A DNA stretch of 64,000 bases from Staphylococcus pragensis (GTDB lineage: Bacteria; Bacillota; Bacilli; Staphylococcales; Staphylococcaceae), in contig NZ_SRPJ01000003.1 of the NCBI RefSeq assembly GCF_004785665.1, forward strand, positions 1-64,000, written 5' to 3'. Of the stretch, positions 8,062 to 15,840 are shown piece after piece (the stretch's first letter is position 1; each line of letters begins with the position of its first letter). The position numbers and the translations under genes are program-made. The notes below the pieces were generated by a model. The model was not told the origin of the DNA, ran no database searches, and worked only from the letters and a program-made list of their open reading frames with translations.

Positions 8062-8811
8062 TTGGTTAGTGTTACACAAAGAATTTCACAAATTAAACAA
8101 CCCCGTGGTGGGTATTTAAACAGAAAATCATTTGAAGTTAAGCAACTAGAACCAGAAACATTTATAGATACAAAATATGAAAATATAGCACCTCAAACAA
8201 TTGGTTTAGTCGTAGACTACCTTACTCGTATGGTTATAAATCAAGACAAAGAAAAATCATTTGCCATATCGTTAACTGGCGCAAAATTAGCTGGGGAATT
8301 ACAAACAGCCGAATCATTGTTAAAAGATATTAATGATAATGATGATCTATCTATTATTAAAGCATGTCAATTGGTAAATTACGATATGGTATATAGAGCA
8401 GGAAGCATGCCTAAAGAATTTAAAATTCCAGATCAAGACACAATTAATAATATAAAATCACTTATAAACAGAAGTCTTTCATTTTTTAATCAAATTGGTG
8501 AAGTTAAAATGGATGGTTTCACATTTGAGGGGGGGTATACAAGCATTATTGATAGTGGAGATGGCGACTTTCTAACTGAAGATACTTTGTGGGATTTTAA
8601 AGTTTCAAAACAACTACCACAGAAAAACAGTACGCTTCAATTAGTGATATATTATTTAATGGGGAAGACATCTCAAAAGCCTACCTTTGAGAATATACGT
8701 CACATTGGTATTTATAATCCAAGATTCAACCAAATTTATAAATATGATATGACACAGGCTGATTCAGAAATGATTGAAACAATCCAAAAACGTGTTATTG
8801 GATACGATTAA
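8062..8811 (+). CDS. PD-(D/E)XK-like protein of an orphan conserved family
   Basis: A 249-aa soluble protein. The N-terminus ISQIKQPRGGYLN and the segment VVDYLTRMV recall a recurrent family of hypothetical proteins in Firmicutes. Around residues 150-190 is GGYTSIIDSGDGDFL, then TLWDFKVSK and TLQLVIYYLMG. This order (acidic residue, beta strand, D-x-K, then a glutamine-containing helix) is the RecB/Cas4-like nuclease pattern, with D-F-K as the D/E-x-K motif. No Cys cluster and no helicase domain are present. The start is TTG 8062 with AAGGAG seven bases upstream. It may be a nuclease acting with the 808-aa protein; the activity is inferred only. Confidence 0.7.
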   Translation: MVSVTQRISQIKQPRGGYLNRKSFEVKQLEPETFIDTKYENIAPQTIGLVVDYLTRMVINQDKEKSFAISLTGAKLAGELQTAESLLKDINDNDDLSIIKACQLVNYDMVYRAGSMPKEFKIPDQDTINNIKSLINRSLSFFNQIGEVKMDGFTFEGGYTSIIDSGDGDFLTEDTLWDFKVSKQLPQKNSTLQLVIYYLMGKTSQKPTFENIRHIGIYNPRFNQIYKYDMTQADSEMIETIQKRVIGYD

Positions 8812-8846
8812 TATAAATATATGAAACATTTTAAGGGATGGTGTAT

Positions 8847-9830
8847 TTGAAAATGAAAAAAGCAATAACTAGTTTAGCAGTAGCTACATTGTTGTTATCA
8901 GCTTCAGGTGTTGTTAAAGCAGCTGAAAATAAAGAAGATTGGGATGAACCTGTTTTTATTAAAGGCGCTGACTTAGAAGGGCAAGATTTACAACAAACTG
9001 AGAATGATCTAGGCGTTGATGATAACTATGAAACTTATAATGTTAACGTCAATGATGTGAGTAATTATATCCCAAACAGCAGTAATCTAAGTTATATTTA
9101 TTCAAGTGCAACAATTGAACATAAAAAATGGGGTAAGGGTGTTGATGTGAAAATTGATACACCAGATAACATTACAAAAGTGACATCTGAACAATATCAA
9201 AATGCTGCAATTACGGCAGGAATTAAAAACGCAGAAATACATATAGCTTCTGTCGACCAAGTAACTGGTGAAGGTGCTTTAGCTGGTATTTATAAAGCAT
9301 ATGAAGAAAAAGGTAACAACCTCAACGCTGAAGATATTCAAAATTCTAATCAAGAAATGAATGACTTAGGTAGAATTTCAGAAGAAAATAAAGGTAAAGA
9401 TGGATATTCAGATGAAGCTTTGAATGCTTCAATAGCAGATATTAAAGAACAACTTGCAGATATTAAACAAAATCAAGATAAACAAATAACACAACAACAA
9501 GTTGAAGACACGGTCAATAAAGTACTCGATGAACGTGGCTTGTCAGAAATATTATCAGAAAATCAAATTCAAATGATTAATAATAATATGGTGAATGTGG
9601 CAAACTCTAATGCCTTAACTTCTGATCCAAAAGCATTTAAACAAAATGCAAAAGATGTATTAAAAAATATTGAAAAAAACTCAGATGATTTATTGAATAA
9701 AGCAAAAGATAAAGCCAAGGATTTGAATACAGAAGAAAATAGAAATCTCCTTCAACGCATATGGGACGGTATTGTGGAAATTATTCAATCTATCATTCAA
9801 TTTTTCTCTAATCTGTTAAATAAATTATAG
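8847..9830 (+). CDS. Secreted DUF1002-like protein with C-terminal amphipathic helix
   Basis: Residues 1-28 or so form a Sec signal peptide (MKKAITSLAVATLLLSASGV, then KAAEN). The mature protein resembles DUF1002-family exported proteins: VTSEQYQNAAITAGIKNAEI and SVDQVTGEGALAGIYKAYEE. A helical region rich in Lys/Asp/Gln follows, including repeated IADIKEQLADIK. The last about 24 residues (IWDGIVEIIQSIIQFF, then SNLLNKL) form a strongly amphipathic helix like a phenol-soluble modulin. I prefer TTG 8847 on RBS spacing; ATG 8853 and ATG 8838 are alternatives. It is the third gene of the operon and, with the signal peptide, the only exported product. Confidence 0.75.
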   Translation: MKMKKAITSLAVATLLLSASGVVKAAENKEDWDEPVFIKGADLEGQDLQQTENDLGVDDNYETYNVNVNDVSNYIPNSSNLSYIYSSATIEHKKWGKGVDVKIDTPDNITKVTSEQYQNAAITAGIKNAEIHIASVDQVTGEGALAGIYKAYEEKGNNLNAEDIQNSNQEMNDLGRISEENKGKDGYSDEALNASIADIKEQLADIKQNQDKQITQQQVEDTVNKVLDERGLSEILSENQIQMINNNMVNVANSNALTSDPKAFKQNAKDVLKNIEKNSDDLLNKAKDKAKDLNTEENRNLLQRIWDGIVEIIQSIIQFFSNLLNKL

Positions 9831-9840
9831 AGTTGTTTAA

Positions 9841-9872
9841 AAAGAGAGGACAAAATCTGCCCTCTCTTTTTT
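9841..9872 (+). terminator. Terminator of the 5601-9830 operon
   Basis: AAAGAGAGG and CCTCTCTTT pair around an 11-base loop and run into six T residues, eleven bases after the last stop codon. Confidence 0.88.
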
Positions 9873-9890
9873 AGCAAAATAACTAATAAG
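9867..9890 (+). repeat. 24-bp direct repeat, copy 1
   Basis: Six T residues followed by AGCAAAATAACTAATAAG. The same 24 bases occur at 12674-12697, again straight after a terminator hairpin, and there directly before the SCC attachment sequence. The next six bases also match at five positions (GAGAAG and AAGAAG). Copy 1 is not followed by a recognisable attachment core. Just after it, an open tail RRVTPAKPAKDAKLHLDNQSS-stop (to 9963) has no visible start and may be a remnant. Confidence 0.85.
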
Positions 9891-9975
9891 GAGAAGGTAG
9901 ACGTGTCACACCAGCAAAACCTGCTAAAGATGCTAAGTTACACTTAGATAATCAATCCTCATAAAGAGAAAAAAG

Positions 9976-10006
9976 AACCCCTAAAAAGTTCAACTTTTTG
10001 GGGGTT
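9976..10006 (-). terminator. Terminator of sadA
   Basis: On the minus strand AACCCCAAAAAGTT pairs with AACTTTTTAGGGGTT and is followed by a T-rich run. It lies about 25 bases after the sadA stop. Confidence 0.85.
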
Positions 10007-10031
10007 ACTTACTATTAAGAAGTATTTTTGA

Positions 10032-11456
10032 TTAAGCATCTTTCATATCGTAATCACCAATATACTGATCAAGGCGATTTATTGTTTCTCTGATATCATC
10101 ATGTGTCGTTAATGGGTTCGTTGTACATAAACGAATGACACGTTGGTTATTCAATACTGTGGTATAAGCAATGGCATAACCAGAATCTGCAATTTTTTGC
10201 GCAGCCATGCTATTGAGTTGATTATTTTGTGCTTCAGTTAAATCACTGTTTTCATATCTGAAGTTCACAATGGAAAGATTAGCGTGTGAGATAATACGCC
10301 AGTTATCGAGACTTGACACGTATTCTTCTGCATATTCTGCTAAACCTTCGCCGTATTTAATGCGCTCGATAATTTCATCTTCACCAATGACTTGCAGAGT
10401 AATCCATAATTTTAAAGCACGTGCAGGGCGTGTAAGTTCAATGCCTAACATTTCTGGATCAATCACATCATCATCTGAAGCAATATCATCCAAGTACTCA
10501 GCATCTTCGCCAAAGCTTTGCAGCAGATGATTCTTTTCTTTCACGATTACCATAGCGCAACTATATGTTTGGAACAGTAATTTGTGAGCATCCCAACTGG
10601 CACTATCTGAACGTTCAATGCCTTTAAATAAGTGTTGTGCTTTATCGGATAAGATATGTGATAGTCCATAAGCACCGTCTACATGGAGCCATAGATTGTA
10701 GTGATCACAAATATCTCCAAGTGTGGTGAAATCATCGACAGAACCTGTATTAGTCGTGCCTGCAGTCGCAATCACCATAGCAGGTTTATAACCTTCTTCA
10801 ATATCTTTATCAATTGCGGCTTTTAAGCTATCTGTATTCATTGTAAAGTCATCGTTGTACTCAATTCTGCGGATATTATTTTTAAGGAAGCCTGCAACAT
10901 GCAAGGCTTTGCCTACAGAATGATGCGTTTGAGATGTAAGATAAACGGTTGCTTTTTTAATATCTTCCATTTCTACCTGTGCATCTCTAGCCGCAACGAT
11001 AGCTGTTAAATTGGCCATTGAACCGCCAGATACAAAGACACCACCGGCCGGTTTGATCTCATAACCGATTTTTCCTACCAAGTAGTTAATTAAATTACGC
11101 TCAATATTAATTGGCAGCGTCGCATTGGCAAAATTAGAGGCATGGATATTATTTGCTGTTGTTAAAATGTCTCCAAGCCATGATAGACGTGATGCTGGAC
11201 CTGGTATAAATGAGAATGAACGTGGATGGTTCGGACGATATAAATAATTCAGCACTTCATTATTTAAATCTTTGAGTACTTCATAGATATCTCGCCCTTT
11301 ATTCGGCACTTCCATCTTTTCATATTTCTCTCTCAACTCGAGCGGTGCCTGTTGTGTCGCAGGTAAGTCTCCAATATCTCTAGATAAATATTTATTAACT
11401 TCATCTCTGATAATCGTCTCTAAGTCGATATTGTTCTCATTGAATTCCATTTCCAT
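10032..11456 (-). CDS. sadA: PLP-dependent aromatic amino-acid decarboxylase, SadA-like
   Basis: A 474-aa group II decarboxylase. It converts aromatic amino acids to trace amines (tryptamine, phenethylamine, tyramine; dopamine from DOPA in described SadA). Visible features are PRSFSFIPGPASRLSWLGD near residue 80, the PLP pocket (GGVFVSGGSMANLTAI, then HHSVGKALHVAG), the aspartate region LWLHVDGAYG, and the Schiff-base lysine in SWDAHKLLFQTYSC. The length equals SadA of S. pseudintermedius. It has its own RBS (AAGGAGAG) and terminator and no intact neighbour, so it is probably monocistronic. It lies between the two 24-bp repeats inside the SCC-type island, which points to acquisition by transfer. 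Specificity is inferred from family resemblance. Confidence 0.85.
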   Translation of the reverse strand: MEMEFNENNIDLETIIRDEVNKYLSRDIGDLPATQQAPLELREKYEKMEVPNKGRDIYEVLKDLNNEVLNYLYRPNHPRSFSFIPGPASRLSWLGDILTTANNIHASNFANATLPINIERNLINYLVGKIGYEIKPAGGVFVSGGSMANLTAIVAARDAQVEMEDIKKATVYLTSQTHHSVGKALHVAGFLKNNIRRIEYNDDFTMNTDSLKAAIDKDIEEGYKPAMVIATAGTTNTGSVDDFTTLGDICDHYNLWLHVDGAYGLSHILSDKAQHLFKGIERSDSASWDAHKLLFQTYSCAMVIVKEKNHLLQSFGEDAEYLDDIASDDDVIDPEMLGIELTRPARALKLWITLQVIGEDEIIERIKYGEGLAEYAEEYVSSLDNWRIISHANLSIVNFRYENSDLTEAQNNQLNSMAAQKIADSGYAIAYTTVLNNQRVIRLCTTNPLTTHDDIRETINRLDQYIGDYDMKDA

Positions 11457-11497
11457 ACTCTCTCCTTCAATTATATTTTTAATAAAAGACAGACGTA

Positions 11498-11865
11498 TTA
11501 ATTACGACGTTTTACTACAATATAAATGATAGCAGATATTAATAAAACCACGCTAACCATAACGACGAAACCCAGAAGGTGGCGTCCCAATGAATAACGT
11601 GCTGTGCTTTAACACTCGGTGCATGTGCGCCTTTCAGAAATTGACGAGGGTAATCGACTTGCAGATTATCATCTGTGATTTTCAATTTGTATTGATGCTT
11701 GTCTTTTGGAATTCGATAACTACCCCGTAGAACAGGGGACGAGGACCTCATCTTGATGATCCCAATTGGCTTGGTTAAAAAGAAATCGATAATCCTCGTA
11801 GAATAGAGAAAAAGTATTAAAAATATATTTGATTTGATAAAATATTCTGCAAAAAAGAGAAACAA
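11498..11865 (-). pseudogene. C-terminal remnant of a membrane-anchored protein upstream of sadA
   Basis: One minus-strand frame reads SPVLRGSYRIPKDKHQYKLK, ITDDNLQVDYPRQFLKGAHA and so on, then is interrupted. The next frame continues as GFVVMVSVVLLISAIIYIVV followed by KRRN and a stop at 11498. That is a classical C-terminal membrane segment with a positive stop-transfer tail. One frameshift therefore separates an extracytoplasmic-looking domain from its membrane anchor. No intact N-terminus is found. The family is not recognised. Confidence 0.5.
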
Positions 11866-12026
11866 AAATAACTTTCATATAAATAAATTCTTTGCGATTA
11901 AGTTGGAATTAGAAATACTAAATACAAATAACAGCGAATGGAATGCATATTATTGAGGAATTGGATGTGTAGTGCAATTTCGAGAGTTACTACTTAAGAA
12001 AATAAAAAGAAGAAAACAAACAATAA

Positions 12027-12611
12027 GAATTAAATCTGAAGCAAGATATAAAAGCAAATATTTTTGCTACAATTATATTAGTAAATACTTTATTAATTAG
12101 CATACGACTGAAAGCGAAGTAACAGCTAATAATGTTCCAGATATAGACATTAGTGTTATGAAAGAACAATATTACCATCTAGAAAATGTAATTTTTTAAA
12201 AACCTGAAGATAAAGTAGACTATTCTGTGAGTTTTCATGTTAAGAATTCTGAACTTGGGGATGTAGTATAAATATGGTTTAGTAGAAAATGACGCTGGAG
12301 CTGTAGCTGAGATTGACTATCAAGAATTAACTAAAGTAGATTATTACTCATCAACAAAAATCCAAGATTTAACACTATCTAATAATAGTGCGAATAATGA
12401 AGTTTAAAAGTGAAAAACTTATAATAGCGAATCAAACTAAAGTAATCAATTACAGAATTCAAGTACTACTCAAGCCTCAAACAAATATTGAAACTCAAAC
12501 ACAAGTTAAGAATAATACACTGTTAGAAACAGATGAACAGTCTAATGCCGATTTAGTCCAGTAATAGCCTCTGTATTATTAGCCGCACGATTATTATCAA
12601 TAATTAAATAA
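12027..12611 (+). pseudogene. Decayed gene for a secreted or surface protein
   Basis: Broken reading frames follow one another on the plus strand. First comes a hydrophobic signal-like stretch (KQDIKANIFATIILVNTLLI). Then ESEVTANNVPDIDISVMKEQ with KPEDKVDYSVSFHVKNSELG, then AEIDYQELTKVDYYSSTKIQ, a Ser/Asn-rich linker, and a hydrophobic end (SPVIASVLLAARLLSIIK-stop). At least two in-frame stops and several frameshifts are present. The architecture suggests an exported protein with a C-terminal hydrophobic segment. A NEAT-like middle is conceivable but not shown. Confidence 0.5.
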
Positions 12612-12634
12612 AGTTAATATTAAATAATAAAAAT

Positions 12635-12679
12635 CCTTCAAATTATTTGTTGAAAAAATAATAACTTTGAAGGTTTTTT
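12635..12679 (+). terminator. Terminator after the decayed surface-protein gene
   Basis: CCTTCAAA and TTTGAAGG form a stem followed by six T residues. The T run is the start of direct-repeat copy 2. Confidence 0.75.
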
Positions 12680-12697
12680 AGCAAAATAACTAATAAG
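12674..12697 (+). repeat. 24-bp direct repeat, copy 2
   Basis: Identical to 9867-9890 over 24 bases. It abuts the SCC attachment sequence at 12700, so it is the inner flank of the island end. Confidence 0.85.
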
Positions 12698-12699
12698 AA

Positions 12700-12717
12700 G
12701 AAGCGTACCATAAATAA
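12700..12717 (+). other. SCC attachment site (attL-type direct repeat)
   Basis: GAAGCGTACCATAAATAA encodes Glu-Ala-Tyr-His-Lys-stop, the end of RlmH (OrfX), where Ccr recombinases insert SCC elements. After insertion this core is present at both ends, and the copy away from rlmH marks the island-chromosome junction. No rlmH lies in front of it here, so this is the distal copy. rlmH should lie to the left of the window on the plus strand. IS elements and accessory genes on the left and housekeeping-type genes on the right fit this reading. Confidence 0.8.
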
Positions 12718-12782
12718 AATTAACAAATAAGGTGTGTAATATATATTGTGAAATCATTAATTGAATAAAGGAGAAAATGGTA

Positions 12783-13565
12783 ATGACTATGTTTCGTGAG
12801 GCATTGATTTGGATTTTACTTCTAGTATTTAATTTAATAAACACATTCTTAGTACTCATAGGAAAAATACAATTGTTTAAAGCACCTTTATGGAGCACAT
12901 GGTTATTATGGGGAATTGTTACAATAATTATAATAAGTGTTTTGCTCTTTAGAAAATATCTACAAAAAAAGGAATCTCTAACTAATATAAACTCCGATAT
13001 TAATAAAGAATTTAAAGAGGGAGAGTTCTTCGTGCAAATGCCTTTATATATCATTGAGAATCAAAGCAATGTTATATACGGTAATGAGACTATAACTTAT
13101 AAACCTGTTTTTGATAATATGTTGCATAAGATAATGAGTACTTTTGGTGTTCAAACAAAATATAGTTTGCACATGAATTCTCGTAATAATAGCGTGAAAG
13201 TAATTCGTAAAAATATTGCAGCTAATAGACACCAATATACGATTTATTTGAACAATGAAGAAGTAGGTACACTTGAAATGAAAAAATTCTTCAAAAGTGG
13301 GGGAAAACAACAAATTCCTTATACACTTAATTACAAATCTGAGTTATTTGATGTAAGTAATCCATTTTTTAGTAATGAAACCAGAATAACATCTGGAAAT
13401 GAAAATTTATTCACTGCAAAGCGCAGTTTTTTAGATATTTCAAAAAGTAAAAGAACTAAAAAACATGGTGAAAAACACAATATACAAATTCTCAGTACTA
13501 AATTAAAGAAAGAAATATTAATAGCAGTTTATTTACAATGTATTATAAACAAGCAAACACAATAA
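12783..13565 (+). CDS. Membrane-anchored tubby-like/LOR-type protein
   Basis: A 260-aa protein. Two hydrophobic segments occupy residues 5-27 (IWILLLVFNLINTFLVLIG) and 34-57 (WLLWGIVTIIIISVLLF), followed by a charged cytosolic part. This contains a tubby C-terminal-like/LURP-one pattern: MPLYIIENQSNVIYGNET, IMSTFGVQTKYSLHMNSR, HQYTIYLNNEEVGTLEMKKF. The fold binds lipids in other proteins; here the role is unknown. ATG 12783 is preferred because AAAGGAG is eight bases away, whereas ATG 12777 is too close. It is the first gene on the chromosomal side of the SCC junction. Confidence 0.6.
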   Translation: MTMFREALIWILLLVFNLINTFLVLIGKIQLFKAPLWSTWLLWGIVTIIIISVLLFRKYLQKKESLTNINSDINKEFKEGEFFVQMPLYIIENQSNVIYGNETITYKPVFDNMLHKIMSTFGVQTKYSLHMNSRNNSVKVIRKNIAANRHQYTIYLNNEEVGTLEMKKFFKSGGKQQIPYTLNYKSELFDVSNPFFSNETRITSGNENLFTAKRSFLDISKSKRTKKHGEKHNIQILSTKLKKEILIAVYLQCIINKQTQ

Positions 13566-13702
13566 ATTAAATATAGTTGTAGTATAAGTTTAGAAGAATA
13601 ATTATTTACTTATGTTTATCTAGTAATTAGCGAATAAAATTTTAGTACATATATATCCTATTATCATAACTACTAAAATGATAGTAATGGTAAAAAACAA
13701 AC

Positions 13703-13745
13703 CATCGTGATATAAATACCGTTGATGATTATATCACGATGCTTT
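13703..13745 (+). terminator. Terminator-like hairpin downstream of the first tubby-like gene
   Basis: Perfect 12-bp arms CATCGTGATATA and TATATCACGATG, then CTTTTAA. It lies about 140 bases after the stop codon. The rest of 13566-13876 holds only AT-rich sequence and the mscS terminator. Confidence 0.6.
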
Positions 13746-13812
13746 TAAATACCAATTCACAAGACATTCTCAGTTATTATCTATAAAATTAATATTTACT
13801 TTGATTAAAATT

Positions 13813-13846
13813 AAAAGCATCCTTCACACAAAGTGAGGGATGCTTT
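13813..13846 (-). terminator. Terminator of the mscS-type gene
   Basis: AAAGCATCCCTCAC and GTGAAGGATGCTTTTAA form the stem on the minus strand, shortly after the channel gene's stop. Confidence 0.8.
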
Positions 13847-13876
13847 ACTCATTTCGATATAAAACCTATTTGCAGA

Positions 13877-14758
13877 TTATTTTCTCAAATCATCATCAAG
13901 TTTTACAAGTGTTGGTTTAGGAATATGAATGCCTTCTTCACTAAAGTACTGGATTACTTCTTTACGAAGTAAGCGTTGACCTGGGAAGTGCATTCCTGGC
14001 TTAACATGTGCTAGAAGTTTAATAATCATTTCATTACCATCAACACTATCTAAACCAAGCAATTCAGGTGCTGCTACAAACATGTCATATTTGTTTTTCA
14101 ATGTTGGTAAAAACTCTAATAATTTTTCTTCTATAACTTCGTAATTCTCATTAGGAGAAAGTGGTATCATTACAATTGGAGAAACGTCTGTTGTTGAATA
14201 GTTTACTATTTCACTAATCGTACCGTTAGGCAATGTATAGATTTCTCCAGTATCTGATTGTATACTTGTTGATCTTAAACCAATCGTTTTAACTGTACCC
14301 TCTGCAATAGTTACGCCAGATGAATTAATTTGAACATAATCACTTACATCAAACTGTCCTTCAAATATAATGAAGAAACCAGTAATAATATCTTTAACAA
14401 TCGTTTGTGCCCCAAAACCAACAGCGACACCAACAACTCCAGCTCCGGCTAAAATCGCTGATACACTGATGCCAAAGCGTGAGAGTATTGACGTAAGTAC
14501 AATAAACCATACGACATAACTGATTAAATTTTGAAGTAATTTTGATAGTGTTTCGCTTCTTTTAATTTTATGACGATTCTTTTTCTTTCCATTAACGGTG
14601 AAAAATTTAGTAACTAACTTTCTTAATATAGCAATTACAATCATACCCATTAAGATATAAGCAATGATAATTAAAATATTAATTAACACACTTTGATAAA
14701 ATTCAATTTCTGTCATAGGTTCAAACAACCTATATAATGTATTCTTTAGTTGATTCAT
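13877..14758 (-). CDS. Small-conductance mechanosensitive channel, MscS/YkuT type
   Basis: A 293-aa membrane protein with three helices (residues about 25-45, 75-95 and the pore-lining one) and a soluble beta/alpha C-domain. The pore helix region SAILAGAGVVGVAVGFGAQT matches the Gly/Ala-rich TM3 of MscS, followed by VKDIITGFFIIFEGQFDVSD. The downstream VGDYV-like site reads VSDYVQINSSGVTIAEGTVK. Such channels open under membrane tension and release osmolytes. The length fits the YkuT subfamily. It sits between two tubby-like genes but is transcribed against them and has its own terminator. Confidence 0.9.
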   Translation of the reverse strand: MNQLKNTLYRLFEPMTEIEFYQSVLINILIIIAYILMGMIVIAILRKLVTKFFTVNGKKKNRHKIKRSETLSKLLQNLISYVVWFIVLTSILSRFGISVSAILAGAGVVGVAVGFGAQTIVKDIITGFFIIFEGQFDVSDYVQINSSGVTIAEGTVKTIGLRSTSIQSDTGEIYTLPNGTISEIVNYSTTDVSPIVMIPLSPNENYEVIEEKLLEFLPTLKNKYDMFVAAPELLGLDSVDGNEMIIKLLAHVKPGMHFPGQRLLRKEVIQYFSEEGIHIPKPTLVKLDDDLRK

Positions 14759-14914
14759 AGTAACTTTATTACCTCCGATAAATTTTTTCTATATATAAAT
14801 CTCTATAAATAATGGGTAGTAAGTCATTACTAAATATAACTAAAAAGTAAATTGTTTGCAATGTAAGAAAATTTGAATTTCAAAAGGATAATGTTTTATA
14901 AATGCGATATTTAT

Positions 14915-14961
14915 AACTTAATTATTAGCGATGAATAAAATTTAATGCTAATAATTAAGTT
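14915..14961. repeat. 15-bp perfect inverted repeat in the mscS upstream region
   Basis: AACTTAATTATTAGC (14915-14929) and GCTAATAATTAAGTT (14947-14961) are perfect complements around a 17-base loop. No T run follows on the plus strand, so a terminator is unlikely. It lies between divergent promoters of the channel gene and the tubby-like gene at 15028. Confidence 0.6.
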
Positions 14962-15027
14962 GTTACATATATGCTTATAAACACTAAAGAGATCAGTTCA
15001 AAAAGTTTATATTAAAGGTGGAACATA

Positions 15028-15600
15028 ATGTATAAATATAAAAAAAGATATATTAACTCGACTAAATCTTCTACCATATTCGATTCTAAAGGGAAAAAAG
15101 TAGGAGTTGTTCAAAAGTATTATAATAATATATTTAAAAAAATTATAGGCAATATAACTTTTGGATACTTTTTTGAGAGATACCTTTTTAAAGATGATGA
15201 AGACAAAATCATAGTAAAGTCTAGAAAATTAGTATTATCACAAAAGAGAAAATATATATTGTCTTATTTCGATGCAAATTCCAAGGAATACAATGAGATA
15301 TATCTAAATAAAAAAGAAAAGTTTAATCGAGAAAAAATAGGATTGTTCGAGTATGAAAATCACCTTTTTACAGTGAGTGTTGATAAAAAAGAGCATTGCA
15401 AAATGATAGATACAAAAGACAATAACGAAGTGGCTAGTTGGAATCAAAGAGGAGATTATATTTATCTTAAATTTAAAGGATCTTTTGTGGAAAAACATAA
15501 ATTATTTACAATTGCTATTCTCCACACATTTTCTAATAATAATATTTATTATAACCATGCAGATATAACTCGTCCCCCTATGGGTCCACCGTCAATGTAA
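15028..15600 (+). CDS. Tubby C-terminal-like domain protein
   Basis: A 190-aa soluble protein with the repeated beta-hairpin pattern of YxjI/LOR proteins: STIFDSKGKKVGVVQKYYN, FERYLFKDDEDKIIVKSRK, YILSYFDANSKEYNEIYL, LFEYENHLFTVSVDKKEH, WNQRGDYIYLKFKG. It ends in a Pro-rich tail RPPMGPPSM. The second such protein in this region, it lacks the membrane anchor of the one at 12783. The AAAGGTGG RBS supports the ATG. Function is unknown; lipid or membrane sensing is only a family-based guess. Confidence 0.6.
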   Translation: MYKYKKRYINSTKSSTIFDSKGKKVGVVQKYYNNIFKKIIGNITFGYFFERYLFKDDEDKIIVKSRKLVLSQKRKYILSYFDANSKEYNEIYLNKKEKFNREKIGLFEYENHLFTVSVDKKEHCKMIDTKDNNEVASWNQRGDYIYLKFKGSFVEKHKLFTIAILHTFSNNNIYYNHADITRPPMGPPSM

Positions 15601-15620
15601 GAATCAGTTTTTTAACTATA

Positions 15621-15659
15621 AAAGAGCACATCGTTACATCGTTAATGATTGTGCTTTTT
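15621..15659 (+). terminator. Terminator of the tubby-like gene
   Basis: AGCACA...TGTGCT with an inner CGTTA/TAATG pairing, then five T residues. Confidence 0.75.
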
Positions 15660-15840
15660 GATAATTAAATTTGAAAAATTAGAGAGTTCAATCATTGGTG
15701 ACATAGTCACTGGAAAGGATTAGTACTAAAACATAAAATTTACTATGTTCTGACTAAATTATTCTTAAGAAAGTTTAAAAATCTAAGGAATTGAAGGGTA
15801 ATAATAGTATTAACATAGTTCAAAAAAAGGAGCGTTACTT

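Noticed and set aside
7525..8079. Two minus-strand open frames under the end of the 808-aa gene
   Set aside because: They are low-complexity shadows of the Asn/Gln-rich tail, with no RBS.
8062..8811. Cas4 or another CRISPR adaptation protein
   Set aside because: The RecB-like motif is present, but there is no Cys cluster, no other cas gene and no CRISPR-type repeat array in the window.
9890..9963. Short peptide gene (GTG at 9903 or a longer tail)
   Set aside because: The GTG frame stops after 14 codons and the longer frame has no start; at most it is a C-terminal remnant.
12638..13313. Minus-strand open frames over the tubby-like gene
   Set aside because: They overlap a plus-strand gene with a good RBS and the SCC attachment site; they have no RBS and read as shadows.
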